NCBI GenBank assembly: GCA_900769875.1
Contig: CAAGII010000137.1
Coordinates: forward strand, 1-11,404
DNA: 11,404 nucleotides
Direction: 5' to 3'
Origin: Clostridia bacterium
GTDB lineage: Bacteria; Bacillota; Clostridia; Christensenellales; Aristaeellaceae
Under the pieces are notes generated by a model. It was not told where the DNA came from, did no database searches, and was given only the letters and a program-made list of their open reading frames with translations. This document shows, piece after piece, positions 1 to 6,606 of the stretch. Positions within the stretch are counted from its first letter, which is position 1. Each line of letters opens with the position of its first letter. Position numbers and translations under genes: made by a program.

Positions 1-933
1 CTGAGCGAGGATGGAGAGCTGATGCTGACCATCCTCGCTTCTTTTGCACAGGCCGAGAGCAAAAGCGTTTCCGACAACTGCAAGTGGCGCATCCGAAAGG
101 ATTTTTCTGAGGGAAAGCCGGTCAACCTGTCCCTGATTCATGGGTATCGGCAGGAAAACGGAAAAATCGAGATCGATCCGGAGGAGGCGGCTGTTGTCCG
201 CAGAGTTTTTTCGGAATACCTGCAGGGGAAGGGAACCCTGCAGATTGCGCTTCAATTGCAAAGGGAAGGGGTTCCGAGGAGACTCGGAGGCCAATGGTGC
301 GCATCCTCCGTTCGGGAAATGCTGATCAATGAGAAGTATACCGGCGATGCCCTGCTGCAGAAAACCTACAGCGAGAATCATCTGACGAAAAAGAAGATTC
401 CCAACCATGGTGAGCTGACGCAGTATTATGCCGAAAACACGCATCCGGCGATCATTGATCGTGAAACATTTGAGCGGGTACAGCTGGAGCGCGCCGCCAG
501 GTGGGCAATCGAAAACGTGCAGAATCCAACCTACGCGCGCTATCTATTCAGCGGAAGGGTGGTTTGCGGCAATTGCGGTGCGCATTACAACAGAAGAACC
601 CAAACCAATGGCCGGGGTACACCGCGCAGGATCACCTGGCAATGCGTGACCTACAGCACCAAGGGCAAACGGGCGTGTCCGGCAAAACAGATTCCTGAGA
701 GGACGCTGATGGAGCTGACCTGCGAAGTTCTGGGAATCGACGAACTGACGGAGGAAGAGCTGAACAGACTGTCGGAGATCCGCATTACGGGACCCAATCA
801 GGTGAGCTTTCTGTTCCTGGACGGAAGAACGGTGGAAAAGGTCTGGCAGGATCGATCACGGGCAGAGAGCTGGACAGACGAAATGAAGCAGCGTGCAAGT
901 GAGCAGATGAAGCGGAGGCATCAGCATGAGTGA
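1..933 (+). CDS. Large serine recombinase, 5' end cut by window edge
   Basis: The reading frame is open from base 1, so the true start and most of the catalytic domain lie outside the window. What remains is about 310 codons. The first part (GELMLTILASFAQAES) is the end of the resolvase catalytic domain and the start of its long helix. A Recombinase (PF07508-type) domain follows, including NEKYTGDALLQKT and ENTHPAI. Then comes a zinc ribbon with cysteines at codons 189, 192, 215 and 226. Unlike the next gene it has no long coiled coil after the ribbon, and ends in a short charged tail. It overlaps the next gene by 8 bases (ATGAGTGA), so the two are translationally coupled. It is a clear paralogue of that gene. 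The usual role is site-specific integration and excision of a mobile element. The missing coiled coil suggests a partner or accessory role, but that is inference. Confidence 0.9.
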   Translation: MSEDGELMLTILASFAQAESKSVSDNCKWRIRKDFSEGKPVNLSLIHGYRQENGKIEIDPEEAAVVRRVFSEYLQGKGTLQIALQLQREGVPRRLGGQWCASSVREMLINEKYTGDALLQKTYSENHLTKKKIPNHGELTQYYAENTHPAIIDRETFERVQLERAARWAIENVQNPTYARYLFSGRVVCGNCGAHYNRRTQTNGRGTPRRITWQCVTYSTKGKRACPAKQIPERTLMELTCEVLGIDELTEEELNRLSEIRITGPNQVSFLFLDGRTVEKVWQDRSRAESWTDEMKQRASEQMKRRHQHE

Positions 934-2551
934 ATTGGTCAGAATCAGTCCGAACGGAACGCGGGTACGAACGATTCCGGCTACCGTACAGCGCTTTTCA
1001 CCCCAGCGTGCTGCGCTGCATGCAAAGAAGCGGGTTGCTGCATATGCCCGTGTCAGTACGGATGAAGAGGAGCAGCTCACGTCCTATGAGGCGCAGGTGG
1101 ACTATTATACCCGATACATCCAATCTAACCCTGACTGGGAGTTAGTCGAGGTCTATGCCGATGAGGGTATATCGGGCACCAATACCAAAAAGCGCAAGAA
1201 CTTCAATCGAATGATCGAGGATGCGCTGGCTGGAAGGATCGATCGCATCGTTACAAAGTCTGTTAGCCGCTTTGCCCGCAATACGGTGGATACGCTGACG
1301 ACGATCCGCAAGCTGAAGGACAAGGGCGTGGGGGTATTCTTTGAAAAGGAGAATATCGACACGCTGGATAGCAAGGGCGAACTGCTGATCACCATCATGT
1401 CTTCTCTGGCGCAGGAGGAAAGCCGGTCGATCTCGGAAAACGTCACATGGGGCTGGCGAAAGCGAATCGCGGATGGAAAGGTGGCAGTAGCCTACTCGCA
1501 CTTTCTTGGGTATGAAAAGGGCGAGGACGGAACGATGCAAATCGTGGAGGACGAGGCAAGAATCGTTTGTCAGATCTATGGCATGTTTCTGGACGGGCAG
1601 ACGCCCTCCGGCATTGCCGCCCGTTTGACGAGACAGGGAATCCCCTCGCCCGCAGGCAAGGAAAAATGGCAGAGCAGCACGGTGAAATCCATTCTGACCA
1701 ATGAGAAGTACAAAGGAGACGCCTTGCTGCAAAAGACGTTCACGGTCGATTTCCTTCAGAAGAAAAAGAAAGCGAACGAGGGAGAGGTTCCCCAGTATTA
1801 TGTTGAGAACAGCCATCCGGCAATTGTCATGGAGGAGGTATTTGACCTTGTCCAGCATGAATTGAGACGCCGTCAGCAAAAGGGCAGGCACACCAGCGCG
1901 ACAAGCGTATTTTCCAACCGAATTGTGTGCGGGGAATGCGGCGCTTATTACGGCAGCAAGGTCTGGCACAGCACAGATGCATATCGTTCGCGGATTTGGC
2001 GCTGCAACAGGAAGTACGAGACGAAGGGGAGCCCATGTCCTTCGCCGCATCTTCGTGAGGAGGAACTGCAAAATGGTTTTCTGAAAGCGATCAACCAAAT
2101 GATCCAGAATAAAGCGGAAATCATTGAGGCCTGCTCACAGGCACTGAGGACACTGAATGATACGAGCTCCCTTGAACAGAAAGCAGCACGTCTGCAAGAA
2201 GAGCAGGGCATGGTTTATGGGAAGATCGAAAGCCTGATTCATGAAAATGCGCAGGTGGCCCAGGATCAGGAGGCCTACAATCGGCGCATGGAAGCGCTGT
2301 ATGCCCGGTGCGAGGAACTGAAAAGCAGCATGGCGAAGGTCAGAAGCCAGATCATGGACAGGGCTGGCCGCAGCCGGAATGTCGAAGCATATCTCCAGAG
2401 GATCAGCAGGACAGAGCCCTTGACTGTATTTGATGAAAGCGTGTTCACCGGAACGGTGGACTGCGTGATTGTTTGCCAGGGACAGGGGAAGAGTGATAGG
2501 CAGCTGATCTTTCGCTTCAAGGACGGAACCGAGATTCCAATGACTATATAA
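926..2551 (+). CDS. Large serine recombinase (site-specific integrase), complete
   Basis: This 541-residue protein has the full large-serine-recombinase layout. The resolvase domain spans about residues 36-185, with the nucleophile Ser44 in YARVSTDEEE and the active-site stretch SVSRFARNT (Arg115, Arg118). The Recombinase domain spans about 190-310. A zinc ribbon has Cys335, Cys338, Cys360 and Cys371. A helical, charged coiled-coil segment covers about 405-480, and the C-terminus ends in FRFKDGTEI, common in this family. The coiled coil is the part that usually controls directionality and synapsis in such integrases. The start is supported by GGAGG at 914-918, seven bases before the ATG, inside the end of the upstream recombinase gene. 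Paired recombinases like these are typical of clostridial integrative elements. The attachment site is often next to the integrase gene, but none could be identified here. Confidence 0.95.
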   Translation: MSELVRISPNGTRVRTIPATVQRFSPQRAALHAKKRVAAYARVSTDEEEQLTSYEAQVDYYTRYIQSNPDWELVEVYADEGISGTNTKKRKNFNRMIEDALAGRIDRIVTKSVSRFARNTVDTLTTIRKLKDKGVGVFFEKENIDTLDSKGELLITIMSSLAQEESRSISENVTWGWRKRIADGKVAVAYSHFLGYEKGEDGTMQIVEDEARIVCQIYGMFLDGQTPSGIAARLTRQGIPSPAGKEKWQSSTVKSILTNEKYKGDALLQKTFTVDFLQKKKKANEGEVPQYYVENSHPAIVMEEVFDLVQHELRRRQQKGRHTSATSVFSNRIVCGECGAYYGSKVWHSTDAYRSRIWRCNRKYETKGSPCPSPHLREEELQNGFLKAINQMIQNKAEIIEACSQALRTLNDTSSLEQKAARLQEEQGMVYGKIESLIHENAQVAQDQEAYNRRMEALYARCEELKSSMAKVRSQIMDRAGRSRNVEAYLQRISRTEPLTVFDESVFTGTVDCVIVCQGQGKSDRQLIFRFKDGTEIPMTI

Positions 2552-2563
2552 TCAACGCAAAAA

Positions 2564-2614
2564 CCCGCAAGCTGAGCAGGCGGCGAGCAATTCGCCGGGA
2601 GCCGGGCTTGCGGG
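2564..2614. terminator. Hairpin terminator between convergent genes
   Basis: A perfect 9-bp stem joins CCCGCAAGC (2564-2572) and GCTTGCGGG (2606-2614). A second hairpin lies inside it, CGGCGA (2581-2586) with TCGCCG (2592-2597). On the minus strand the outer stem is followed by five T (plus-strand A at 2559-2563), giving a good intrinsic terminator for leftward transcripts such as that of the gene at 3007-3828. On the plus strand the following sequence (CTTGTTG) is only weakly T-rich. It could still stop recombinase transcription 13 bases after the stop codon. Confidence 0.6.
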
Positions 2615-2649
2615 CTTGTTGCATATATTCTGAAAAGCATTCTATGCTA

Positions 2650-2697
2650 AGGAATATGGCAAGCTCCTTTATTTGTTTGTCTATCAGGAATGGCAAG
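2650..2697 (+). repeat. Imperfect short direct repeat
   Basis: AGGAATATGGCAAG (2650-2663) recurs as AGGAATGGCAAG (2686-2697), lacking two bases, and both copies are preceded by TCTAT within a few bases. It lies just downstream of the recombinase genes, where an integrase binding site could sit. Equally it may be chance in non-coding DNA. No function can be assigned. Confidence 0.25.
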
Positions 2698-2722
2698 TTT
2701 GTTGAAACAATGCTACAATCTT

Positions 2723-3060
2723 CAGCCTGCGGTATATTTTGATTTCCTGGCGGAATGCTGCTTCCGTCTGCATGAGATTCAGTAGAAAACGGGAGAAGTT
2801 TGCATCAGGGCTGTATTAACGGATGAATACACTCGTTGCTTCTCAAAAGCATTCCGCTGAATTCAGACAATCATGAATATGAGCACCTTCGGCCACAAGA
2901 TAATGGTTGAACTGGAGGTGCTTTTGCAGTGTGCCGGCATGAGTAGTGGCTTGGTGGTGAACGGTCGCTGTATGCTTTGCAGTTGCGGAATCATTTGCGC
3001 CTGATACTACGATACCAAGTGCTTGATCAATGCAAGTCCGGGCAAGCACAAGCCCTTCAG
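2723..3060 (+). pseudogene. Decayed IS3-family transposase (OrfB) fragment
   Basis: One plus-strand frame, broken by stops at about 2783, 2858 and 3002, carries pieces resembling the integrase core of IS3-family OrfB in the right order. A DF pair occurs in VYFDFLAE (from 2735), where the first catalytic Asp would be. Next is IRAVLTDEYTR (from 2804), matching the family's RxLTIxDEYTR. Then comes ELEVLLQCAGMSSGLVVNG (from 2909), matching the helix and the SDNG loop with Asp replaced by Val. Last is DTKCLINASPG (from 3011), comparable to the KTLYIEPGSP stretch. Spacings deviate by several residues in the first half but are ungapped over the last 30. No intact start, terminal repeats or OrfA were found. 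The 3' end overlaps the tail of the minus-strand gene. This rests on motif recall without an alignment, so confidence is moderate to low. Confidence 0.4.
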
Positions 3061-3828
3061 AGTCTCCGTGTTTACGGGCTTGGAAGGATCTGCCTTGGCT
3101 GGTGCATAAAAGAGATTTCGGACGAAGAGAGTGAGAGAACCATTCTGTGCAGCCATCGCGACAGGATGAGCGTCTGAATACTCGAGCAGCAGGGGAAGGC
3201 AGACGTCGAGAGCCTCAGCACGGGATTCTATTTGGCGCAGGACAGTATATTCCCCATCTGGCCATGTGTCACGGTGCGCGATGGGTTCGAATCCGACATA
3301 TTCCTCTGTAGAACAGAAGCCTGCGAAGGGATCGCGAAGGAGGATTACCCAGCTATCTTGTGAGGATAGAACGCGATCTGCTGTGACAAGTGTTCCTGCA
3401 ATAGAGGACATGCTGCGGTTTGCCTTGCGCACGAAGGCGATCTCGCTGATACTGAAATGCGCGTCTTTCAGTTGTCCGCGCAGAAGATGATGCTGCTTTG
3501 CGCCTGGGACACAGGAGATGCCCGGTATCAGCCCTCGCTTCCAGAGCAAGTTGTCTGCGCTCTGTGAAGCAGCATATGATATGGGGATGAATGGTTCGGG
3601 AAGAGAATATACGATTAGTGCATGCGTGAAGGCCTCGGTGTAACGCCGCCGGCTCAACCGGTTTATCACCAGATAAAACACGCAGGATAGGGCAATCAGT
3701 GGGGCGGCAATTGTCCAGCGAGAGACCAGCGCAAAGAGCGCAGTCAGAAAGAGCACCATGGACAGCAGCAACATGGAGCGATGCTGCTTCTGAAGGGAAA
3801 TGAGAATTTCGCGCGGGCTGGTTTGCAT
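3007..3828 (-). CDS. DUF3137-like membrane protein, function unknown
   Basis: The chosen start (ATG reading down from 3828) follows a strong AAGGAGG site seven bases away. A longer frame begins at 3897 but has no such support. The 273-residue product has two N-terminal transmembrane helices (about residues 19-36 and 39-56), a short basic turn (NRLSRRRY), then a soluble domain of about 210 residues. The pattern RGLIPGI, then a strand-rich block ending SIAGTLVTADRV, then a late LTLFVRNLFYAP segment recalls DUF3137 proteins, whose role is unknown. This is a resemblance from memory, not a verified match. No catalytic motif is apparent. It is transcribed away from the galactonate cluster and toward the recombinases, and appears to be a single-gene unit. 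The last 15-18 codons lie antisense to the suspected transposase remnant, so the C-terminus may have been altered by insertion. Confidence 0.75.
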   Translation of the reverse strand: MQTSPREILISLQKQHRSMLLLSMVLFLTALFALVSRWTIAAPLIALSCVFYLVINRLSRRRYTEAFTHALIVYSLPEPFIPISYAASQSADNLLWKRGLIPGISCVPGAKQHHLLRGQLKDAHFSISEIAFVRKANRSMSSIAGTLVTADRVLSSQDSWVILLRDPFAGFCSTEEYVGFEPIAHRDTWPDGEYTVLRQIESRAEALDVCLPLLLEYSDAHPVAMAAQNGSLTLFVRNLFYAPAKADPSKPVNTETLKGLCLPGLALIKHLVS

Positions 3829-3924
3829 GGATAAACCTCCTTCTTTCATCAGGACAACATCGTACGGTTGGAGCAGAGGACGGCGGCAGGAGCCCATCTC
3901 ATCTGCTTGTATTATGACATATAT

Positions 3925-3952
3925 ATTATCACAAAAGGAGACGGGTTGTCCA
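3925..3952 (-). promoter_or_regulatory. Candidate promoter for the DUF3137-like gene
   Basis: On the minus strand TGGACA (plus-strand 3947-3952) and GATAAT (plus-strand 3925-3930) are separated by 16 bases. Each matches the vegetative consensus at five of six positions. It would give a leader of about 90 bases before the ATG at 3828. Confidence 0.45.
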
Positions 3953-4032
3953 TGGACTGGATGTATATAGGTGTGAATCTCCAGAACGTAAAGATAATTT
4001 TAAAAAATAACAAGAAAAATTCATCAAAGCTA

Positions 4033-4061
4033 TTGACAGATCCAAAAGGACGGCCTATACT
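4033..4061 (+). promoter_or_regulatory. Strong vegetative promoter of the GntR-family gene
   Basis: A perfect TTGACA (4033-4038) lies 17 bases before TATACT (4056-4061), a five-of-six match to TATAAT. Transcription should begin near 4068, the left edge of the near-palindrome at 4068-4082. The leader would be about 43 bases before the ATG at 4111. Confidence 0.8.
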
Positions 4062-4067
4062 TTGATC

Positions 4068-4082
4068 AGATGTATGACAAGT
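4068..4082 (+). promoter_or_regulatory. Candidate operator, copy 1 (regulator gene)
   Basis: AGATGTATGACAAGT is a near-palindrome around a central ATG, with TGT and ACA as inner half-sites. It shares the 9-base core TGTATGACA with the copy at 4826-4840 upstream of tctC. It begins at the predicted transcription start, so bound protein would block initiation. Odd-spaced TTGT-N3-ACAA-like palindromes are in keeping with FadR/FCD-type GntR regulators. Binding by the adjacent regulator is inferred. Confidence 0.6.
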
Positions 4083-4110
4083 GACTGGTAGAACTGCAAG
4101 AGGAATTTGG

Positions 4111-4806
4111 ATGGAAGTTGTCAAGATCGAAAAAGTCAACCTGGTGGACGCTGTGTGCCAGCAGCTCCGGGAGATGATCGTCTCTGGCAGGTTGCCCGAG
4201 GGGGCAAAGCTCGATAGCGAAAACAAGCTGGCGCAATCCTTCAGCGTGAGCCGTGTGGTGGTGCGGGAGGCGCTTCAGCAGCTTCGCAGCGAAGAGTTGA
4301 TCGTCACACGCCAGGGTGTGGGCACCTATGTCGCCAATCCGAACAACTTCCTGTGCAAAACGCAGTCCATTGATCTGACGGAGGCCGCCTACCTCGATTT
4401 CCTTCATTTCCGGGAAAGCGTGGAATACAGCGCTGTCGCCCTGGCTAGATCGGCGGCGACGGATGCGGATTTTGACGAGCTGGACAGATGCGTTCAGGCG
4501 ATGCAGCATTCCTGTGGCGACAGAGCAGCTTTCAACGAGGCCGACTATGCCTTTCATCTGGCGGTTGTCCGCTGCGCTCACAATGTGTATCTGGAAAACG
4601 CCATCAAATCCAACCGCCCGATGTTGCTCTGCGTGTTCGAAGCGATGAATGCGCTGCCTGAGGCGGACAACTTCGGTATGCCCTCGCACGTTGATCTGGC
4701 GCAGCTGATGCGCAAGCGGGATGTCAAAGGCGTGATCCGCAGATATGACGAAATGGGCAAGTACAACATAACCCGCCTGACCAATTTCTTCAAGAACAGG
4801 GAATGA
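4111..4806 (+). CDS. FCD-domain GntR-family (FadR subfamily) transcriptional regulator
   Basis: The start is the ATG preceded by AGAGGAA (4099-4105). The frame is open further upstream, but that would place the start inside the candidate operator. The 231-residue product has an N-terminal winged helix (about 8-75), with the GntR signature LPEGAKLDSENKLAQSFSVS and VVREALQQLRSEELI, ending in the wing GVGTYV. The FCD ligand domain covers about 90-225. Three of the usual four FCD metal ligands are visible: Asp145 and His149 in DYAFH, and His193 in SHVDL. The fourth, normally a His in the last helix, appears to be Lys217 (EMGKYN). The gene lies directly upstream of the transporter and galactonate catabolic genes. 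It most likely represses them and itself until a sugar acid or its derivative binds. It may be called a DgoR- or UxuR-like regulator, but the effector is not proven. Confidence 0.92.
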   Translation: MEVVKIEKVNLVDAVCQQLREMIVSGRLPEGAKLDSENKLAQSFSVSRVVVREALQQLRSEELIVTRQGVGTYVANPNNFLCKTQSIDLTEAAYLDFLHFRESVEYSAVALARSAATDADFDELDRCVQAMQHSCGDRAAFNEADYAFHLAVVRCAHNVYLENAIKSNRPMLLCVFEAMNALPEADNFGMPSHVDLAQLMRKRDVKGVIRRYDEMGKYNITRLTNFFKNRE

Positions 4807-4825
4807 CGTCTCTGTTTTTGCACCA

Positions 4826-4840
4826 ACTTGTATGACATGT
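4826..4840 (+). promoter_or_regulatory. Candidate operator, copy 2 (upstream of tctC)
   Basis: ACTTGTATGACATGT is a near-perfect palindrome, ACwTGT-ATG-ACAwGT, with the core TGTATGACA identical to the copy at 4068-4082. The operon promoter is less clear. One option is TTGATA (4858-4863) with a weak box at 4881-4886. Another is TTGCAC (4818-4823) with TATAGA (4841-4846), which would place the operator exactly in the spacer. Either way the site is well placed for control of tctC and the genes beyond. Confidence 0.6.
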
Positions 4841-4938
4841 TATAGACTGACATCATATTGATAGTTTGGACGAATTGAACGATATAGGCAAATCAGCACT
4901 CTGAAAGGGTGTTGAAAATAAAAAGGAGGGCTTTCTTT

Positions 4939-5901
4939 ATGAAGAAGTTCCTGGCACTGTTTCTGGCTGCGATGATGGCGTTTGCCTGCACAGCCGCGCT
5001 GGCAGAGTATCCCGAAAAGGCCGTCGAGATCATCATCCCGGCGAATCCCGGCGGAGATACTGACACGACCGTCCGCGCGATTGCGCAGTCCCTGACGGAG
5101 ATCCTGGGCCAGCCCGTGGTGGTCACCAACATGGCGGGCGGCGCCGGCACGGTGGCGATGAACGAGCTGACCAACCGCGACGCGGACGGCTACACGGTGT
5201 TCTATCATCACGTCGACACCCTCCTGCTGGAGCTGCTCGGCCGCATGGACGACGGTTGGAAGTGGGAAGATGCGATGGACATCTCCGCGGTAGCCGGCGG
5301 CGGCAACACCTACTGCTTCTTTGTGCGCAAGGACAACGACAAGGGCATCAAGACCTTTGAGGACTTTGTGGCCTATGCCAAGGCGAATCCGTACGAGCTG
5401 ACTTACGCGGTCGAGATCGGCGGCACGCTGCACATGCATGCGCTGGCGATGATGCAGGCGCTGGGCATCGAGGTGGACTGCGTGGACCTCGGCTCTGCCT
5501 CCGATCGCAACGTCGCGTTCCTGGGCGGCCAGGTGGATGTGCTCGAGGCGCTTTACAGCCAGGGAAAGGAGTACATCGAGAGCGGCGACTTCATCCCGCT
5601 GTTCGTGTTCGGCAACGAGCGCAACGAGAACTTCGCGGATATCCCGTGCTCCGGCGAGCTGGGCTTCTCCTTTGGCGCTGAGTGGTTCTACTACTTCGGC
5701 TTCAAGAAGGGCACCGATCCGGAGATCGTCGCCAAGTTCACCGAGGCGGTCGGCAAGGCCGTGGAGATGGAGCCGTATCAGAACGCGCTGGGCCTCTACG
5801 ACTTCCATGCCAACTTCCAGCCGGGCGCGGATGGCGCCGCCTTCATGAAGGGCGTGCAGGAGGTCTATCGTCCGATGGCCGAGGCGCTGATGGGCAACTG
5901 A
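4939..5901 (+). CDS. tctC: Tripartite tricarboxylate transporter substrate-binding protein (TctC/Bug family)
   Basis: The ATG at 4939 follows AAGGAGG at 4923-4929. An upstream in-frame GTG at 4909 has no ribosome binding site and would spoil the signal peptide. The 320-residue product starts with a signal peptide (MKKFLALFLAAMMAFACTAALA) probably cut after ALA. A cysteine occurs in AFAC, but the lipobox is poor. The mature protein begins YPEKAVEIIIPANPGGDTD, the standard TctC opening, followed by LGQPVVVTNMAGGAGT, DGYTV and GGTLHMHALAM, all typical of the family. It is the extracellular binding component that delivers an organic or sugar acid to TctA/TctB. The ligand is not readable from the sequence. 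Its position ahead of D-galactonate catabolic genes points to D-galactonate or a close relative. A terminator follows it. Confidence 0.93.
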   Translation: MKKFLALFLAAMMAFACTAALAEYPEKAVEIIIPANPGGDTDTTVRAIAQSLTEILGQPVVVTNMAGGAGTVAMNELTNRDADGYTVFYHHVDTLLLELLGRMDDGWKWEDAMDISAVAGGGNTYCFFVRKDNDKGIKTFEDFVAYAKANPYELTYAVEIGGTLHMHALAMMQALGIEVDCVDLGSASDRNVAFLGGQVDVLEALYSQGKEYIESGDFIPLFVFGNERNENFADIPCSGELGFSFGAEWFYYFGFKKGTDPEIVAKFTEAVGKAVEMEPYQNALGLYDFHANFQPGADGAAFMKGVQEVYRPMAEALMGN

Positions 5902-5912
5902 TTGATCTGAGC

Positions 5913-5953
5913 GTGCGGCAGGAATCCGGCAGGGGGTCTGCCGCACCTTTTTT
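5913..5953 (+). terminator. Intrinsic terminator or attenuator between tctC and tctB
   Basis: A perfect 9-bp stem, GTGCGGCAG (5913-5921) with CTGCCGCAC (5938-5946), has a 16-base loop and is followed by six T (5948-5953). It sits 12 bases after the tctC stop and ends just before the tctB ribosome binding site (GGAGGA, 5955-5960). It should end most transcripts after tctC and let some read through. Confidence 0.8.
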
Positions 5954-5966
5954 CGGAGGATTAGCT

Positions 5967-6554
5967 ATGCGGGAAAACAAGAAACGGAACTACATGGATT
6001 TGATTTCCGGCATCGTCATCATGGTGCTGGCTGCCTTCTTCTTCTACACGACCTTTGGCACAAAATCCTTCCTGGGCACGGGACGTGGGCGCACCGCGCC
6101 GGACACGATTCCCAAGGCCGTCGCCATCGCGATGTTTGTGCTAGGCGCGATCATCGCCGGCAAGTGGGTTCTCCAAGCTGTTCGGGGCACGCTTCCGCCC
6201 CGCCCGGCGGCGGATGATGCGGCGGACTGCGAGGGCATGAACGAGCAGCAGATCCGCAGCCGCCAGCTGTTCCAGCGTGTGACGATGCCGCTGACGCTCC
6301 TATTCATCTTCTGCTACATCTTCGCTATGCCACGGGTGGGCTTCACCATCTCCACCTTCTTCTTCCTGGCGCTGCAGATCACGCTGCTGTCGGCCGAGCT
6401 CTCGGCGAAGAACTGGTGCAAAAGCCTGCTGATCGCGCTGATCGCCGCTGTGGGTATCTACGTCATCTTCGGCTGCGCGTTCAACCTGGCGGTACCCAAG
6501 GTCTCCTTTGTGGATCTGGGGCTTGGCAGCTTGTACAGGCTGATTTTCAACTGA
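5967..6554 (+). CDS. tctB: Tripartite tricarboxylate transporter small membrane subunit (TctB)
   Basis: The start is the ATG seven bases after GGAGGA. The frame is open far upstream, through the tctC gene in another frame, but that part is a shadow. The 195-residue protein is strongly hydrophobic, with about five membrane segments (10-28, 49-70, 104-121, 122-143, 151-173). It has the short loop GRTAPDTIPK where TctB proteins carry a conserved Pro-rich turn. A polar, Pro/Ala/Asp-rich stretch at about 74-103 (PPRPAADDAADCEG) separates the first and second halves, probably as a cytoplasmic loop. TctB sequences are poorly conserved, so the call leans partly on position between TctC and TctA genes. 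It is a little longer than many TctB proteins because of that loop. It should form the membrane complex with TctA. Confidence 0.88.
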   Translation: MRENKKRNYMDLISGIVIMVLAAFFFYTTFGTKSFLGTGRGRTAPDTIPKAVAIAMFVLGAIIAGKWVLQAVRGTLPPRPAADDAADCEGMNEQQIRSRQLFQRVTMPLTLLFIFCYIFAMPRVGFTISTFFFLALQITLLSAELSAKNWCKSLLIALIAAVGIYVIFGCAFNLAVPKVSFVDLGLGSLYRLIFN

Positions 6555-6606
6555 ATCACGATTCCCGCCTCGGTGAAGATCCCGGCGGGGACAAGGAGGA
6601 AACCCT

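Noticed and set aside
3907..3920. TTGTATTATGACAT as a third operator copy
   Set aside because: It shares TATGACAT with the operator pair, but three extra bases break the palindrome spacing, and it lies by the unrelated minus-strand gene; probably chance in AT-rich DNA.
3952..4065. Small ORF of 37 codons with AAGGAG upstream
   Set aside because: It runs through the strong TTGACA/TATACT promoter of the regulator gene, its ribosome-site spacing is about 11 bases, and its product (Lys/Asn-rich) is unlike any known leader peptide.
4840..5946. 368-codon minus-strand open frame opposite tctC
   Set aside because: It lies fully antisense to tctC with low-complexity His/Arg/Val composition; it is a codon-bias shadow.
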